Shown one piece after another: positions 43,120-52,592 of a stretch of 64,000 nt of DNA. Every line of letters begins with the position of its first letter. The first letter of the stretch is position 1. The notes beneath the pieces are model-generated. The model ran no database searches. It saw only the letters and a program-made list of their open reading frames with translations, and was not told where the DNA came from. The stretch covers positions 40,937-104,936 of the forward strand of contig PHDN01000011.1 in NCBI GenBank assembly GCA_002840975.1. Reading direction: 5' to 3'. Both the position numbers and the translations under genes were made by a program. Source of the DNA: Bacteroidetes bacterium HGW-Bacteroidetes-16 (GTDB taxonomy: Bacteria; Bacteroidota; Bacteroidia; Bacteroidales; F082).

Positions 43120-44526
43120 ATGACTAAAAAACTACTTTTAATTAACCCCCGAAACTCTTATAAGGCCGGGATTTATCATGATGGTGATTTTAGTGTTCCT
43201 CCAATGGGGCTGGGGATCATTGCCGCGCTGACCGACTCAGATTGGGAGATAGAAATTTTAGATGAAAGCTTTGATGTGTTTCAGGCAAAAAAAGCTGATC
43301 TGGTAGGTTTTACAGGATTAACTTCACAAGCCACACGAGCATATGAACTGGCTTCTATTTACCGGGAGTTAAATATTACAACCGTGATGGGTGGAATCCA
43401 TGCTTCCATGTTACCCGAAGAAGCATTAAAATATGTGGATGTGGTGGTAAAGGGAGAAGCTGAAGGTGTTTGGAGAGAATTGCTCCACGATTTTAAGCAA
43501 GGAAGTCTCAGAAAAATATATGAAAGTGAATTGCAGGACTTATATACAATGCCTCCGCCCCGCATCGATTTATATAGCTCTAAATATGCTTTTGGAAGTT
43601 TGCAGACTACACGGGGTTGCCCTATGAAATGCGATTTCTGTAGCGTGCATACCTTTAACGGGCGAAAATACAGGTATCGAAATGTTGCGGAAGTGGTGGA
43701 TGAGTATAAGCGAATTCCTCAAAAAAGTTTGTATATTATTGATGATGATTTTTATGGTTATGGATCCAAACACGCTCAACGCGCCAAAGATATTTGTAGG
43801 GGTTTTATTGAGAGCGGTATTAAAAAGGAATGGTACACCTTTTGTTCAATGCACTTGGCCACGGATGCGGAAGCCCTGCAGCTGATGGCGCAAGCCGGAT
43901 GTCGCATGATATTGCTTGGTATTGAGTCGGAGATTGTGGAACAACTGGTGGCTTCCGAAAAATTGACAAATATTAAAGTAGGTGTGCAGAATTACGAAAA
44001 AGTGTACGATGCATTTCACCAGGCCGGGATTGCTGTTTTAGGAAGCTTTATTTATGGATTGGACACCGATACTGTACAAACCATTCGCAACAGAACTGAT
44101 TATTTTATTAATTCAGGTGTTGATTGCATTCAGCCAGGCATGCTTACACCACTTCCTGGTACGCTTACCTACCAGAACCTTCATAAGAGTAATCGAATAA
44201 ATAACATGGATTACCCAAAGGCATGGGAGAAATACACCTTCTTTAATTGCGTTATTGATCCGGTAAATATGTCTGTGGATGAGTTTACCGAATTGATGCA
44301 TGCAGAGTGGGACAGGATGTTCGATTTGAAAGTGCTAAAACGAAAATACTTAAATACCTTAAAAGCCACCAAAAATCCAATTGCTGCCGGCTGGGCACTT
44401 TCAACTAACCTAAAATACCGCAATACGGTATTTGAAGGGATAAGAGAACCTTATGATTATCAAAAAATCTATCTGGAACTGACATCCATGACCTTAAATT
44501 TTAGTCAAACAGGCCATGCGGTATAA
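43120..44526 (+). CDS. B12-binding radical SAM protein (copy 4)
   Basis: A 468-residue paralogue, the most diverged of the four. The cluster motif is CPMKCDFCSVHTFNG, and the usual VDDNLIGY segment is IDDDFYGYGSKHAQR. It retains GFTGLTSQATRAYELA and GGIHASMLPEEA. It stands 271 bases after copy 3; that gap is AT-rich without a promoter of convincing quality or any reading frame. The C-terminus carries an extra 20 residues beyond the family tail. Confidence 0.85.
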   Translation: MTKKLLLINPRNSYKAGIYHDGDFSVPPMGLGIIAALTDSDWEIEILDESFDVFQAKKADLVGFTGLTSQATRAYELASIYRELNITTVMGGIHASMLPEEALKYVDVVVKGEAEGVWRELLHDFKQGSLRKIYESELQDLYTMPPPRIDLYSSKYAFGSLQTTRGCPMKCDFCSVHTFNGRKYRYRNVAEVVDEYKRIPQKSLYIIDDDFYGYGSKHAQRAKDICRGFIESGIKKEWYTFCSMHLATDAEALQLMAQAGCRMILLGIESEIVEQLVASEKLTNIKVGVQNYEKVYDAFHQAGIAVLGSFIYGLDTDTVQTIRNRTDYFINSGVDCIQPGMLTPLPGTLTYQNLHKSNRINNMDYPKAWEKYTFFNCVIDPVNMSVDEFTELMHAEWDRMFDLKVLKRKYLNTLKATKNPIAAGWALSTNLKYRNTVFEGIREPYDYQKIYLELTSMTLNFSQTGHAV

Positions 44527-44603
44527 AAAAGTTAATCACAGGATAGATATTTTAGATCAACTCAGATTTTTACCCTGACTGTAGAATAAACCTCCCGATT
44601 TCT

Positions 44604-44611
44604 TATTTTTG
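44604..44611 (+). promoter_or_regulatory. -7 box (TATTTTTG) before the cysteate synthase gene
   Basis: TATTTTTG fits the -7 consensus, 25 bases before the ATG. A -33 TTTG is not apparent. Confidence 0.42.
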
Positions 44612-44636
44612 TGGATCATTTGTAAAAACTTAGTTC

Positions 44637-45929
44637 ATGTCTCATTCCTCTGAGAAAACACCCTATATTCTGCAATCACTGGCTACCAGAAATAATTTCA
44701 CTGATACAGGTTGGTTGCTTGATGCACCGGGAGAGAAGATACCGACGCTTATCCGCGCACTATACCAAACCAAACAACTTCGACTGAAAGATTCCACTTT
44801 TGGCATTTACCGCTTTGCCGATTGGTTACCTGTGAACCGGTATCTTGTGGGTTCTTCGGCTCCCATCACTTATAAAAGCGAAGGGTTGGCTAAGAAATTG
44901 GGATTAAACAGGTTGTACATTACTTTTAGCGGATACTGGCCGGAGCGTGGTGTTGAGATGAAAACCTGCTCGTTTAAGGAAACCGAAGCCTATTCGGTGT
45001 GCGGCCGTTTGGACGGAAGTAACAGGGAGGTATTGGTAGTAGCTTCCGCCGGGAATACGGCCAGGGCTTTCGCTCAGGTTTGTTCCGACAATCAAATACC
45101 CTTGCTTTTAAGCGTGCCTCACGACAATTTAAATGCGCTGTGGTTCGAAGCACCGCTCAATCCCTGCGTAAAGCTCATCACGTGTGAAGCTGGCAGTGAT
45201 TATTTTGATGCCATCCACTTATCGAATATTGTGAGCAAAATGGACGGTTTTGTAACCGAAGGCGGTGCCAAAAACGTGGCCCGTCGAGATGGTATGGGAA
45301 CTACTATGTTATCGGCCGTGACTACCATTGGCGAAATTCCGGAATATTATTTTCAGGCTGTGGGCAGTGGTACCGGAGCTATCGCAGCATGGGAAGCCAA
45401 CTTAAGGCTAATTGCTGACGGCCGTTTCGGAAACCGAAAAGCCCGGCTGATGGTATCGCAGAATTTTCCATTTCATCCCATTTACGATGCCTGGAAAGCA
45501 GACTCACGCGATATGCTTCATATGGACGATATTGATGCTCGTAAAAAGGTTGAAATCATTGAGGCCAAGGTATTGTCGAACAGAAAGCCTCCTTATGGAA
45601 TCGTGGGCGGACTGTACGATGCCATGAAAGATGCCGGTGGCGATGTTTTGTTAGCCAACAACCAGGAAAGCCGTAATGCAGCCATTTTATTTAAGGAAAC
45701 CGAAGGCAACGACATCCATTGTGCAGCGGCTGTAGCTACCGCAACACTAATCGATGCCGCAAAAACGGGAATGGTGAAAAAAGAGGATCTGATCATGTTG
45801 AATATTACCGGTGGCGGTGAAGCAAAATTTAAAGCGGGTAGGGAAATGTTTTTCCTCCGACCGCTATTATCTTTTAGTGTCAATCCGGACGAAGACCTGG
45901 TGGTTGAAAAAGTGAAAGGATTATTTTAA
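44637..45929 (+). CDS. Cysteate synthase (threonine synthase-like PLP enzyme)
   Basis: A 430-residue fold-type II PLP enzyme related to threonine synthase. The PLP lysine is K114 in CSFKETEAY, the phosphate-binding loop is in SAGNTARAFA, and NITGGGEAKFKAG closes the active site. Its overall pattern (NFTDTGWLLDAPGEKIPTLI, PVNRYLVGSSAPITYKS) is that of cysteate synthases, which exchange the phosphate of phosphoserine for sulfite to give cysteate. In Bacteroidota cysteate is the head-group precursor of sulfonolipids (capnine type). A divergent threonine synthase is the alternative. Confidence 0.75.
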   Translation: MSHSSEKTPYILQSLATRNNFTDTGWLLDAPGEKIPTLIRALYQTKQLRLKDSTFGIYRFADWLPVNRYLVGSSAPITYKSEGLAKKLGLNRLYITFSGYWPERGVEMKTCSFKETEAYSVCGRLDGSNREVLVVASAGNTARAFAQVCSDNQIPLLLSVPHDNLNALWFEAPLNPCVKLITCEAGSDYFDAIHLSNIVSKMDGFVTEGGAKNVARRDGMGTTMLSAVTTIGEIPEYYFQAVGSGTGAIAAWEANLRLIADGRFGNRKARLMVSQNFPFHPIYDAWKADSRDMLHMDDIDARKKVEIIEAKVLSNRKPPYGIVGGLYDAMKDAGGDVLLANNQESRNAAILFKETEGNDIHCAAAVATATLIDAAKTGMVKKEDLIMLNITGGGEAKFKAGREMFFLRPLLSFSVNPDEDLVVEKVKGLF

Positions 45930-46008
45930 AGCGTTTTTTTTCGATTGTTATCGAAGTCGGGATTTGGATCTCATTTCTCATTTGGGTTGTAAAGAATGGT
46001 ACCTACCG

Positions 46009-46045
46009 GCATGGGGCATGGGGCAGGGAGCATGGGGCATGGGGC
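46009..46045 (+). repeat. Short GC-rich tandem repeat
   Basis: Four units of GCATGGG(G) broken by one GGCAGGGA variant, a low-copy tandem between two convergent genes. It is GC-rich compared with its surroundings. Confidence 0.7.
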
Positions 46046-46078
46046 AAAAACCCCGACAACATGAAGTTGTCAGGGTTT
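46046..46078. terminator. Bidirectional terminator after cysteate synthase
   Basis: Hairpin AAACCCcGACAAC-ATGAA-GTTGTCaGGGTTT, with A and T tracts on the two sides, between convergent genes. Confidence 0.7.
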
Positions 46079-46112
46079 ATGACGGCAAGCATACTTAACA
46101 AGTCTGGTTGGG

Positions 46113-47756
46113 CTATCTGGTTTTTAATTTTGTAATTACCTTTTTCTCATAAACGAATAAGTGTTCCCCATCGCTGGTAAGTGAGTTTCCGGCGCCTTTT
46201 TTGGCTTTAAATTCCTTGTATTTACCGGTATCGATGTCGAATGCAGCCAGATCAGCCTTATCCGTAACCATGATGACCAAATCGTCCTTGCGATCAAAAA
46301 GTGTAGATGTTTTATACTTGCCGCTGCTGATGAGATCGCCGTTTGCAGCATCGAAAGTTGAAACGCCCTTTTCCCCAATCACGACTACAATATGGTCCTT
46401 GTAGGGCAAAATCAGGCTGGCTTGTCCAACGCCACCTTTTGCAGCGGGGACTTCGTATTTTTCCTCTCCGGTATTGATGTCGATGCCATAGAGGGCTTTG
46501 CCACTACAAACAATGTAGTAGTTATCGAATGTGATAGAATTGGTAATTCCCTTTCTGAATTTCTCCGATTCCCAGGCCAAAGCCCCGTCGGAGGTATTAA
46601 GAGCCTGAACTCCAAAAGGTTTTACTTCAGGGAAAGTAACCCCCCATTCCTCAACCCAATCATCTCCCGACTTGTACCTTCTGTGATATTGTGTTTCAAC
46701 CCTTCCTCCAATCTGCAATGCTACCTTGTTGCCAACTACGGTCATACCGGGAATGGCACGAGCATCTTTAATTTCCCTGGATGTCCAGATCAGTTTTCCG
46801 GTTTGTATATCGTATTTTTTTACGTATTGATTTCTCTTGTTAGACATATCTAAGACATAAATATCATCGCCCACGATAACAGGTTCGGCAACTGCCCCGT
46901 ACACACCAAATTTAGTAGCTCCCTGGGGTGCTTTTACCACATCTGCCGTATAGTCAAACGCGGCTGACCATAAGTTGGCGCCCGTGTTATAATCATAGAC
47001 CTGCATCCCATTCATGCGCAGGAATACTTTGTCATTTGAAATATCCAGATCGTAAAGAAAGGTTCTGGTAATTACCTTGCGTTCGGCTCTGCCGACGTAA
47101 GTATTTTCCCAGATGATATCACCATTCGTCATGTTAATTCGTGCAATCTGATTTTTAAAACCTGTAAAAAAGGCCATCAGCCCGCTTGGCATAAAATTTA
47201 CCATCACCATGGTTCGGTCAGTGCTGTTGTATACGTATTTTCCAACGGTACCAATGAATTTTGACGTATTCCATACCTCTTCACCTGTGTGGGCTTTAAT
47301 AAAAACCAGTTCTTTTTTAAGGGATATGGCAAATCCTTCCTCCTCAGGAACATATACCACGGCACCTTCCGTTACTTCCTGATATTTATCGGTATTCCAA
47401 CGTAAGGTGCCCGTTTCCATATCGATGCAGGCAATCTGATCCTTTCCCATTTTTCGGTCGAATAAGAAAATGGTGTTCGATTCCCAAAATGCAATCAGTT
47501 CATCCACCTTGCGTAGCTTTGGTGCTATGTCTTTATAGGCTTTTGTCCACAACATCGATCCGTCAGCATTCTTAAAGACGGTGATTTTTTTGTCATCTGC
47601 AGCGAAGCTGTAAGAATTGTCTTTGTCGGAGATGTCGGTTCCGTAATAGTCGATCTGGTGACCCATTTTGGCCTCCCATACGATCGTCATGTCATCCTGT
47701 GCAACAGCATATTGAGTTGCCATTGCAAGTAGCGTCATAAGTAAAACTTTTTTCAT
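46113..47756 (-). CDS. Secreted PQQ-like beta-propeller protein
   Basis: A 547-residue secreted protein (signal peptide ending near AVAQDD) made of PQQ-type beta-propeller blades. Repeats such as ADGSMLWTKAYKD, METGTLRWNTDK, TGEEVWNTSKF, TGKLIWTSREI and DGALAWESEKF carry the typical Trp-containing blade motif. There are no catalytic quinoprotein residues, so a scaffold or BamB-like binding role is more likely than dehydrogenase activity. Third gene of a co-directional set of secreted proteins. Confidence 0.8.
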   Translation of the reverse strand: MKKVLLMTLLAMATQYAVAQDDMTIVWEAKMGHQIDYYGTDISDKDNSYSFAADDKKITVFKNADGSMLWTKAYKDIAPKLRKVDELIAFWESNTIFLFDRKMGKDQIACIDMETGTLRWNTDKYQEVTEGAVVYVPEEEGFAISLKKELVFIKAHTGEEVWNTSKFIGTVGKYVYNSTDRTMVMVNFMPSGLMAFFTGFKNQIARINMTNGDIIWENTYVGRAERKVITRTFLYDLDISNDKVFLRMNGMQVYDYNTGANLWSAAFDYTADVVKAPQGATKFGVYGAVAEPVIVGDDIYVLDMSNKRNQYVKKYDIQTGKLIWTSREIKDARAIPGMTVVGNKVALQIGGRVETQYHRRYKSGDDWVEEWGVTFPEVKPFGVQALNTSDGALAWESEKFRKGITNSITFDNYYIVCSGKALYGIDINTGEEKYEVPAAKGGVGQASLILPYKDHIVVVIGEKGVSTFDAANGDLISSGKYKTSTLFDRKDDLVIMVTDKADLAAFDIDTGKYKEFKAKKGAGNSLTSDGEHLFVYEKKVITKLKTR

Positions 47757-47773
47757 GTTGGCAGAATTTAGGG

Positions 47774-48139
47774 TTAACTGAAATTAAAAAGATAGCTGAA
47801 TTTATAGCTTTTGCCCTTTGGCATTTTAAAGTCAAACTTCATGTTCTTTACAAAGTCCTTGAGTTTATTTTGTGATTGAATTGAACCACCCGCATTGCTC
47901 TTCACAAATACAGTTGCCACCAGGCCTTTTTCATGAATGGTCAGTTCAAATTCAAAACGTCCGGAGATGTTGTTTTCTTGTACAAATAAATACAACTCAC
48001 CTTCAGGTGCTTCCATTGATTTTTGGATGGCGGTTTTCGCGGTAGCCACCACTTCATCATAGTCTTCAATCAAAGGTTTTTTATCCGCATTTACCGGGAT
48101 GGATGACAGCAAAAGGAAGATCAGGAATAATTTTTTCAT
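47774..48139 (-). CDS. Small secreted protein of unknown function
   Basis: A 121-residue protein starting MKKLFLIFLLLSS with a cleavable signal peptide. The mature part has alternating strands (RFEFELTIHEKGLVATVFV) and ends in FKMPKGKSYKFSYLFNFS, resembling a small beta-rich domain. A TTG three codons upstream was rejected in favour of the ATG at the signal peptide. It lies between the two beta-propeller genes with gaps of 17 and 11 bases, so the three are likely one operon. Not recognised. Confidence 0.62.
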   Translation of the reverse strand: MKKLFLIFLLLSSIPVNADKKPLIEDYDEVVATAKTAIQKSMEAPEGELYLFVQENNISGRFEFELTIHEKGLVATVFVKSNAGGSIQSQNKLKDFVKNMKFDFKMPKGKSYKFSYLFNFS

Positions 48140-48150
48140 TGATATCAATT

Positions 48151-49302
48151 TTAAAGTTTAGGTTCCCAGAAAATAAGGTGATTTCCCATGGTCATAACCA
48201 GGGTTTTGTTGTCGGGAAGGAAGGCAAATGACATGCGGCCATCGCCCATGGTCATTCCGCCTTCCGTTTTCTCAAATAACCTGTACGATTCCTCAAACCT
48301 GTCTTTTATACGACCAGTTTCAAAATCGAATAGTTGAAGTTCAGTAAAACGTCCATTTCTTGAAACCATCCCAAACAGCTTACCATCAGAGCTTAATTTA
48401 AAGTCTGGTTCATAAGATGCCTGTGATGTAAATCCCTTTCGTTGTGCTTCGCCGGTTTTCCCATTGATGGTCGAAATATAGGATTGCCGGCCTGATTTTG
48501 AAGACTGGGCTTTGATATGGGGAATTTGCAAACAAAATAACGTGTTTCCATCGGGGCTGTATTCCAACCTGTAAGTGATGTCGTATAAGCTATTTACGGT
48601 ATATTGCAACGAAAAGGATTCGATGTCAAATACGCTGATCTGGTTTTTATATTTAAGTGCTGTTTTAAGGGCCTTTTTATTCTTTTTATAATAAGGATCT
48701 TTTTTTAATTCTTTTTCATCAGGCTTATGCGAAACAGCCAGGTATCTTCCATCAGGCGAGACAGCCAGTCCATTTGTAGCCTGATTCAAGATGAAAGACC
48801 TGCTTTTTTCGCCGGATGGCAACTTCCAAATGGTGATTTCGTCGCCAGAGATGGAGATGGCATGCTCGCTGTCGGGAGCGATGGTCACTGCATGGCATTT
48901 CTCAAAATGGACTACCCTTTGCCCATTGGCTGCATTGATGATGTCAAAATCAACTTCGCGGTCTTTATTCACGCTAAAATCCAAATAGAACAGCTGCTGC
49001 AGAAGGACGTACTTTCCATCGGCCGAATGCCTGACAGAAGATCCTGCATACCAATTACCTACGTCAAATTGCTGAATTACGTTTTTGTTTTCAAAATCAA
49101 ATTGGTAATAAGGAAAATTCTGAATGCTGCTGATGGCAATATAGGAATGATCGGGTGCCAGATCCATACCACATAGAATTTGTTTGGCATCTCCCACCCT
49201 TACCCGTTCAAATTTCATGTTACTACTTTGGGCCGAAACCATTTCAGCCATCAGTACAATGGCAAGCAATTTTAGCAGAAAAAGAATTTTAGTAGTATTC
49301 AT
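48151..49302 (-). CDS. Secreted WD40-like beta-propeller protein
   Basis: A 383-residue secreted protein with WD40/TolB-like repeats, for example IWKLPSGEKSRSF followed by LAVSPDGRYLAVS and RLEYSPDGNTLFCL. These blades make a seven- to eight-bladed propeller for protein binding. The signal peptide is weakly split (MNTTKILFLLKLLAIVLMAE). It heads the three-gene secreted set. The preceding 248-base gap (49303-49550) is AT-rich with no recognised feature. Confidence 0.75.
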   Translation of the reverse strand: MNTTKILFLLKLLAIVLMAEMVSAQSSNMKFERVRVGDAKQILCGMDLAPDHSYIAISSIQNFPYYQFDFENKNVIQQFDVGNWYAGSSVRHSADGKYVLLQQLFYLDFSVNKDREVDFDIINAANGQRVVHFEKCHAVTIAPDSEHAISISGDEITIWKLPSGEKSRSFILNQATNGLAVSPDGRYLAVSHKPDEKELKKDPYYKKNKKALKTALKYKNQISVFDIESFSLQYTVNSLYDITYRLEYSPDGNTLFCLQIPHIKAQSSKSGRQSYISTINGKTGEAQRKGFTSQASYEPDFKLSSDGKLFGMVSRNGRFTELQLFDFETGRIKDRFEESYRLFEKTEGGMTMGDGRMSFAFLPDNKTLVMTMGNHLIFWEPKL

Positions 49303-49550
49303 CTTGCAAATTAAATTTGGACCATTTTACAACAAATCAATTCACTTGTAAAGTGATGATTGTCAACAAATAAATATATTATTAGCAATCGTAACCAATC
49401 AGGTACAGGCCGAAAAAAGCAGAAGACCTTTTACCAGAAAAGCTATTTAACAACTTTTAATGCAAATATACAGTGGGAAATAGGGGAAAAATATACGGTA
49501 TTGTACGTAATTATTTAGGCTTTAGCCTTTTTAAATTACATTCACTCCGC

Positions 49551-50747
49551 TTACTCGATTGGTTTATTGCTAAATATCTCCAACCACTGATCAGCCATCA
49601 CAATGGGTTTAAGCAATGATTTTAAAGGGTTTTTCACGATTTCTTTGGAGCCGGGGAGCAGAGAAATCATGATGGGTAGCGCTCCAAACGCCAGACCCAG
49701 CGCCTGATAAAACTGACCCATTCCAACACTGAACAGGAAATTACGGACATGTTTATTTCTAAGCTCAACACTTAGCGAGGTAAACGCCAAGATGATAAAC
49801 AAAGCCCTGATCATCATCTCAAAACCCACCCCGGCTCCTTCCAGGCTTGGCCCAAAGGCCTGCTTTCCGATATTCCAAAAAAAAGTTGAAAGCAATAGAA
49901 TGAACACAAGCTGCAGCCAAAAGACAGGTTTCCTTAAACGCCGCATGGCAAACCGATAGCGAAATCCTACGAAAAGACTGTAAATTACCACATAGGATAA
50001 TCCGATGTAAAAACCGATGTAATTCAATAGGAACAATCCCAGCGGAATGGCGATGATATGAACTGCCAAAAGCCAGACAGATGTTCTAAATTCGGGATTT
50101 ACCGGGAAGAATTCGCGGTTTTTGATCCCGGCATCTATGGAAATGTCCAATTTTTCGGCACTCATTTTTTTTGCTTTTCTCCCTACCAGATAGCCCATCC
50201 ATCCGGCAAGCGAACCCATCACCACATAAACCAGCAATAAGGCTGTAAAAATTTCCATTGGGTCGGCAGCTGCCATCCGAAATTGCTTCAACGCGAAATT
50301 AATCATGTTGACATACACCCTTAGCAAATCGAAACTATACACAATAACCAGGCTGATGATTTTATGAAACAAGGCGCTCGATACACTAAAAATACCTGCA
50401 ATCAAATAGGATGGGAGATTGGCGCCGAGCAGGAATATAACCAATTCAATCAATGCCGCTTCCATAAAAATTCCGGTCATGGGACCTAGGATGAGCGCGC
50501 TGGGCGAAACCGATTTCATGAGCGCAGTGATGAGGCCTGCCCGGATGATCATGCCCCGATGTGGCCATATCTGATAAAACCCAATCAATAAAATGGTTCC
50601 GGAAATGGCAAGGATGCTACCGGCAAAAGGAATTCGGGTATTGTGTAAAAAACTGCCGATAATGATTTCAACTGACGCCCATAGTCCGCCCACCACAGCC
50701 GCTTTCATCCAGATGTCATTGTTCTTATTTTGTGGATTTTTCAACAT
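49551..50747 (-). CDS. Polytopic membrane protein, possible ECF S-component-like
   Basis: A 398-residue membrane protein with about nine to ten helices. The N-terminal half (AAVVGGLWASVEIIIGSFLH, GPMTGIFMEAALIELVIFLLG) resembles the substrate-binding S components of ECF vitamin transporters, while the C-terminal half forms a separate helical bundle with a basic loop. The start lies inside the 3' end of the QueA-MobA gene (seven-base overlap), indicating coupling. No nucleotide-binding partner is near. Substrate unknown, and the ECF-like reading is tentative. Confidence 0.5.
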   Translation of the reverse strand: MLKNPQNKNNDIWMKAAVVGGLWASVEIIIGSFLHNTRIPFAGSILAISGTILLIGFYQIWPHRGMIIRAGLITALMKSVSPSALILGPMTGIFMEAALIELVIFLLGANLPSYLIAGIFSVSSALFHKIISLVIVYSFDLLRVYVNMINFALKQFRMAAADPMEIFTALLLVYVVMGSLAGWMGYLVGRKAKKMSAEKLDISIDAGIKNREFFPVNPEFRTSVWLLAVHIIAIPLGLFLLNYIGFYIGLSYVVIYSLFVGFRYRFAMRRLRKPVFWLQLVFILLLSTFFWNIGKQAFGPSLEGAGVGFEMMIRALFIILAFTSLSVELRNKHVRNFLFSVGMGQFYQALGLAFGALPIMISLLPGSKEIVKNPLKSLLKPIVMADQWLEIFSNKPIE

Positions 50748-52576
50748 GAGAGCAAGTCTTCGGGTGAATTTAGATTATGAAAAAGGGAGGGTTTTGAATC
50801 TGACATATTCGTGTCAAAATGGACAAATTTAGTGTTCAGTCTGGCAAGCAAATCCATCATTTTATATTCTCCTTTTTCTATTTGTTGCAGGATAACCGGA
50901 AGACATGAACGTTGATATATAGCGGTGATCGGCTCTAAAAAACCATCTTCGTGAATGGGGACAACGGCTTGATATTCTCCAATATATTTTAACAATTCCT
51001 GATAGACTTCTGTTGTTACAAAGGGTGTATCGCACGAAATAACCAGATTTATGTCTGATTGGCTTTGTTTCAGGCAACTGTACAAACCACCGATGGGGCC
51101 GGTATCTGGAATATCGTCGCTGATTACCGGATATTCCAGCAGCTCGTACTGATCGATTTTGTTGTTTGCCGAAATAATCAGTGTTTTGCAAAGGGGCTTC
51201 AGGGTATAGATGGCGTAGGTAATCAGCGTCTTTCCACGAAAGTGGCAAAGTCCTTTTTCTTTGCCCATGCGGCGGCTTTTGCCTCCGGATAAAACGATTC
51301 CGGTAATTTCGGATTTTTGCCGGTCAGACATAAATTGGATTTCTTTGAGTTGAGAGGCAAGAGGTAAAAAGAGACAGCTGTCGCCATAACTTAAAAACCG
51401 AAAGTCATGTTCTAACGCGAAATTGTAGGCCGTTTTCCAGCTATCACCAATGAGTGCCGAAACCAGCAACAACAAGGTGCTTTTAGGTTGGTGAAAGTTG
51501 GTAATCAGTCCGTTGGCAAAACGAAATTGGTAGCCGGGTGCAATCATCAGGCGGGTTTGTCCGTGCAAGGCCTCCATCTGATTTTTCTCCAGAAAGTCGA
51601 TTAATGTATTAAGCGCTTTCGCTGAAGAAAAGTCTTTATCAACCTTCAGTTGATAGGGATCCCATTGTTCCACGGTCATGGATTCATCACCCTGATATAG
51701 TTTTACGGCCATCCAGAACAGACTTTCCAGCGTGCGCATACTGGTGGTGCCCACCGGAATAACAGGTTGGTTTAATTTTTTTTGCAGGTGCCTGAGAGCC
51801 GAAAGGGGTACTACCATTTTTTCAACATGCATCTCATGTTCGGCCAACGTGGCACTCGAAACGGGTTTAAACGTTCCGGCTCCCACATGTAAAGTGACCT
51901 TTTCGTATTCAATGCCCTTGGCTGATAACTGGTTTAGTAATTCATCCGTAAAATGAAGTCCGGCAGTTGGTGCTGCCACCGAGCCATCAAATTTAGCATA
52001 CACCGTTTGGTAGCGAACCGTGTCGTTGGGTTGAGCTTCGCGGTTCAGGTATGGAGGCAGCGGTATAAGACCACTTACGCTGATGATCTCATGGAAATGG
52101 ATTTCGGCAGGTTGCCAGGTAAAACGGATGAGAAAAGCATCGGCTAGTTGCTCCACCTTTTCGGCAGTAAGCCGGATGGATTTTCCATCAACTTCAACTA
52201 TTTTGATGAGTTCTCCCGATTTCCAGCGTTTTACGTTTCCAACCAAACATTTCCACACCACTCCCGATATTTGCTGGAAGGCCAGCTGAAAATCATTCAC
52301 CGGTTCTACTGGTTCGAGGCAGAAAATCTCAATGGTGGTACCTGTCGATTTTTTAAATAACAACCTGGCCCTGACTACCTTGGTTTCGTTAAAAATCAAA
52401 AAGGAGTTTTTTGGAAGCAGTTCTGGTAAATCGATAAATTTCTTCTCACATGAAGTATGTCCATCAAAATACAACAGTTTTGAATCGCCCCTGTTTTCTA
52501 AAGGAAATTTGGCAATCCGCTCATCGGGCAGCGGATAATCATACTCATCAATATTTATAGAGGAAGGATGCGACAT
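50741..52576 (-). CDS. QueA-MobA fusion protein
   Basis: A 611-residue single frame joining two enzymes. Residues 1 to about 405 are QueA, the S-adenosylmethionine:tRNA ribosyltransferase-isomerase of queuosine synthesis (DYPLPDERIAKFPLENRGDS, GAGTFKPV, TNFHQPKSTLLLLVSA, FLSYGDSCLFL). After a linker of about 12 residues, residues 416-611 are MobA, the molybdenum cofactor guanylyltransferase, with the diagnostic LSGGKSRRMGKEKGL, DIPDTGPIGGL and SCDTPFV. An internal ATG at residue 416, behind the purine-rich CAAAGAAAT, could also start a separate MobA. A -7 box (TATTTTTG) lies just before the gene. Confidence 0.85.
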   Translation of the reverse strand: MSHPSSINIDEYDYPLPDERIAKFPLENRGDSKLLYFDGHTSCEKKFIDLPELLPKNSFLIFNETKVVRARLLFKKSTGTTIEIFCLEPVEPVNDFQLAFQQISGVVWKCLVGNVKRWKSGELIKIVEVDGKSIRLTAEKVEQLADAFLIRFTWQPAEIHFHEIISVSGLIPLPPYLNREAQPNDTVRYQTVYAKFDGSVAAPTAGLHFTDELLNQLSAKGIEYEKVTLHVGAGTFKPVSSATLAEHEMHVEKMVVPLSALRHLQKKLNQPVIPVGTTSMRTLESLFWMAVKLYQGDESMTVEQWDPYQLKVDKDFSSAKALNTLIDFLEKNQMEALHGQTRLMIAPGYQFRFANGLITNFHQPKSTLLLLVSALIGDSWKTAYNFALEHDFRFLSYGDSCLFLPLASQLKEIQFMSDRQKSEITGIVLSGGKSRRMGKEKGLCHFRGKTLITYAIYTLKPLCKTLIISANNKIDQYELLEYPVISDDIPDTGPIGGLYSCLKQSQSDINLVISCDTPFVTTEVYQELLKYIGEYQAVVPIHEDGFLEPITAIYQRSCLPVILQQIEKGEYKMMDLLARLNTKFVHFDTNMSDSKPSLFHNLNSPEDLLSC

Positions 52577-52592
52577 CTTATCATTTAAGCGG

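Noticed and set aside
46009..46045. CRISPR-like repeat
   Set aside because: The units are only about eight bases with no spacers and no cas genes.
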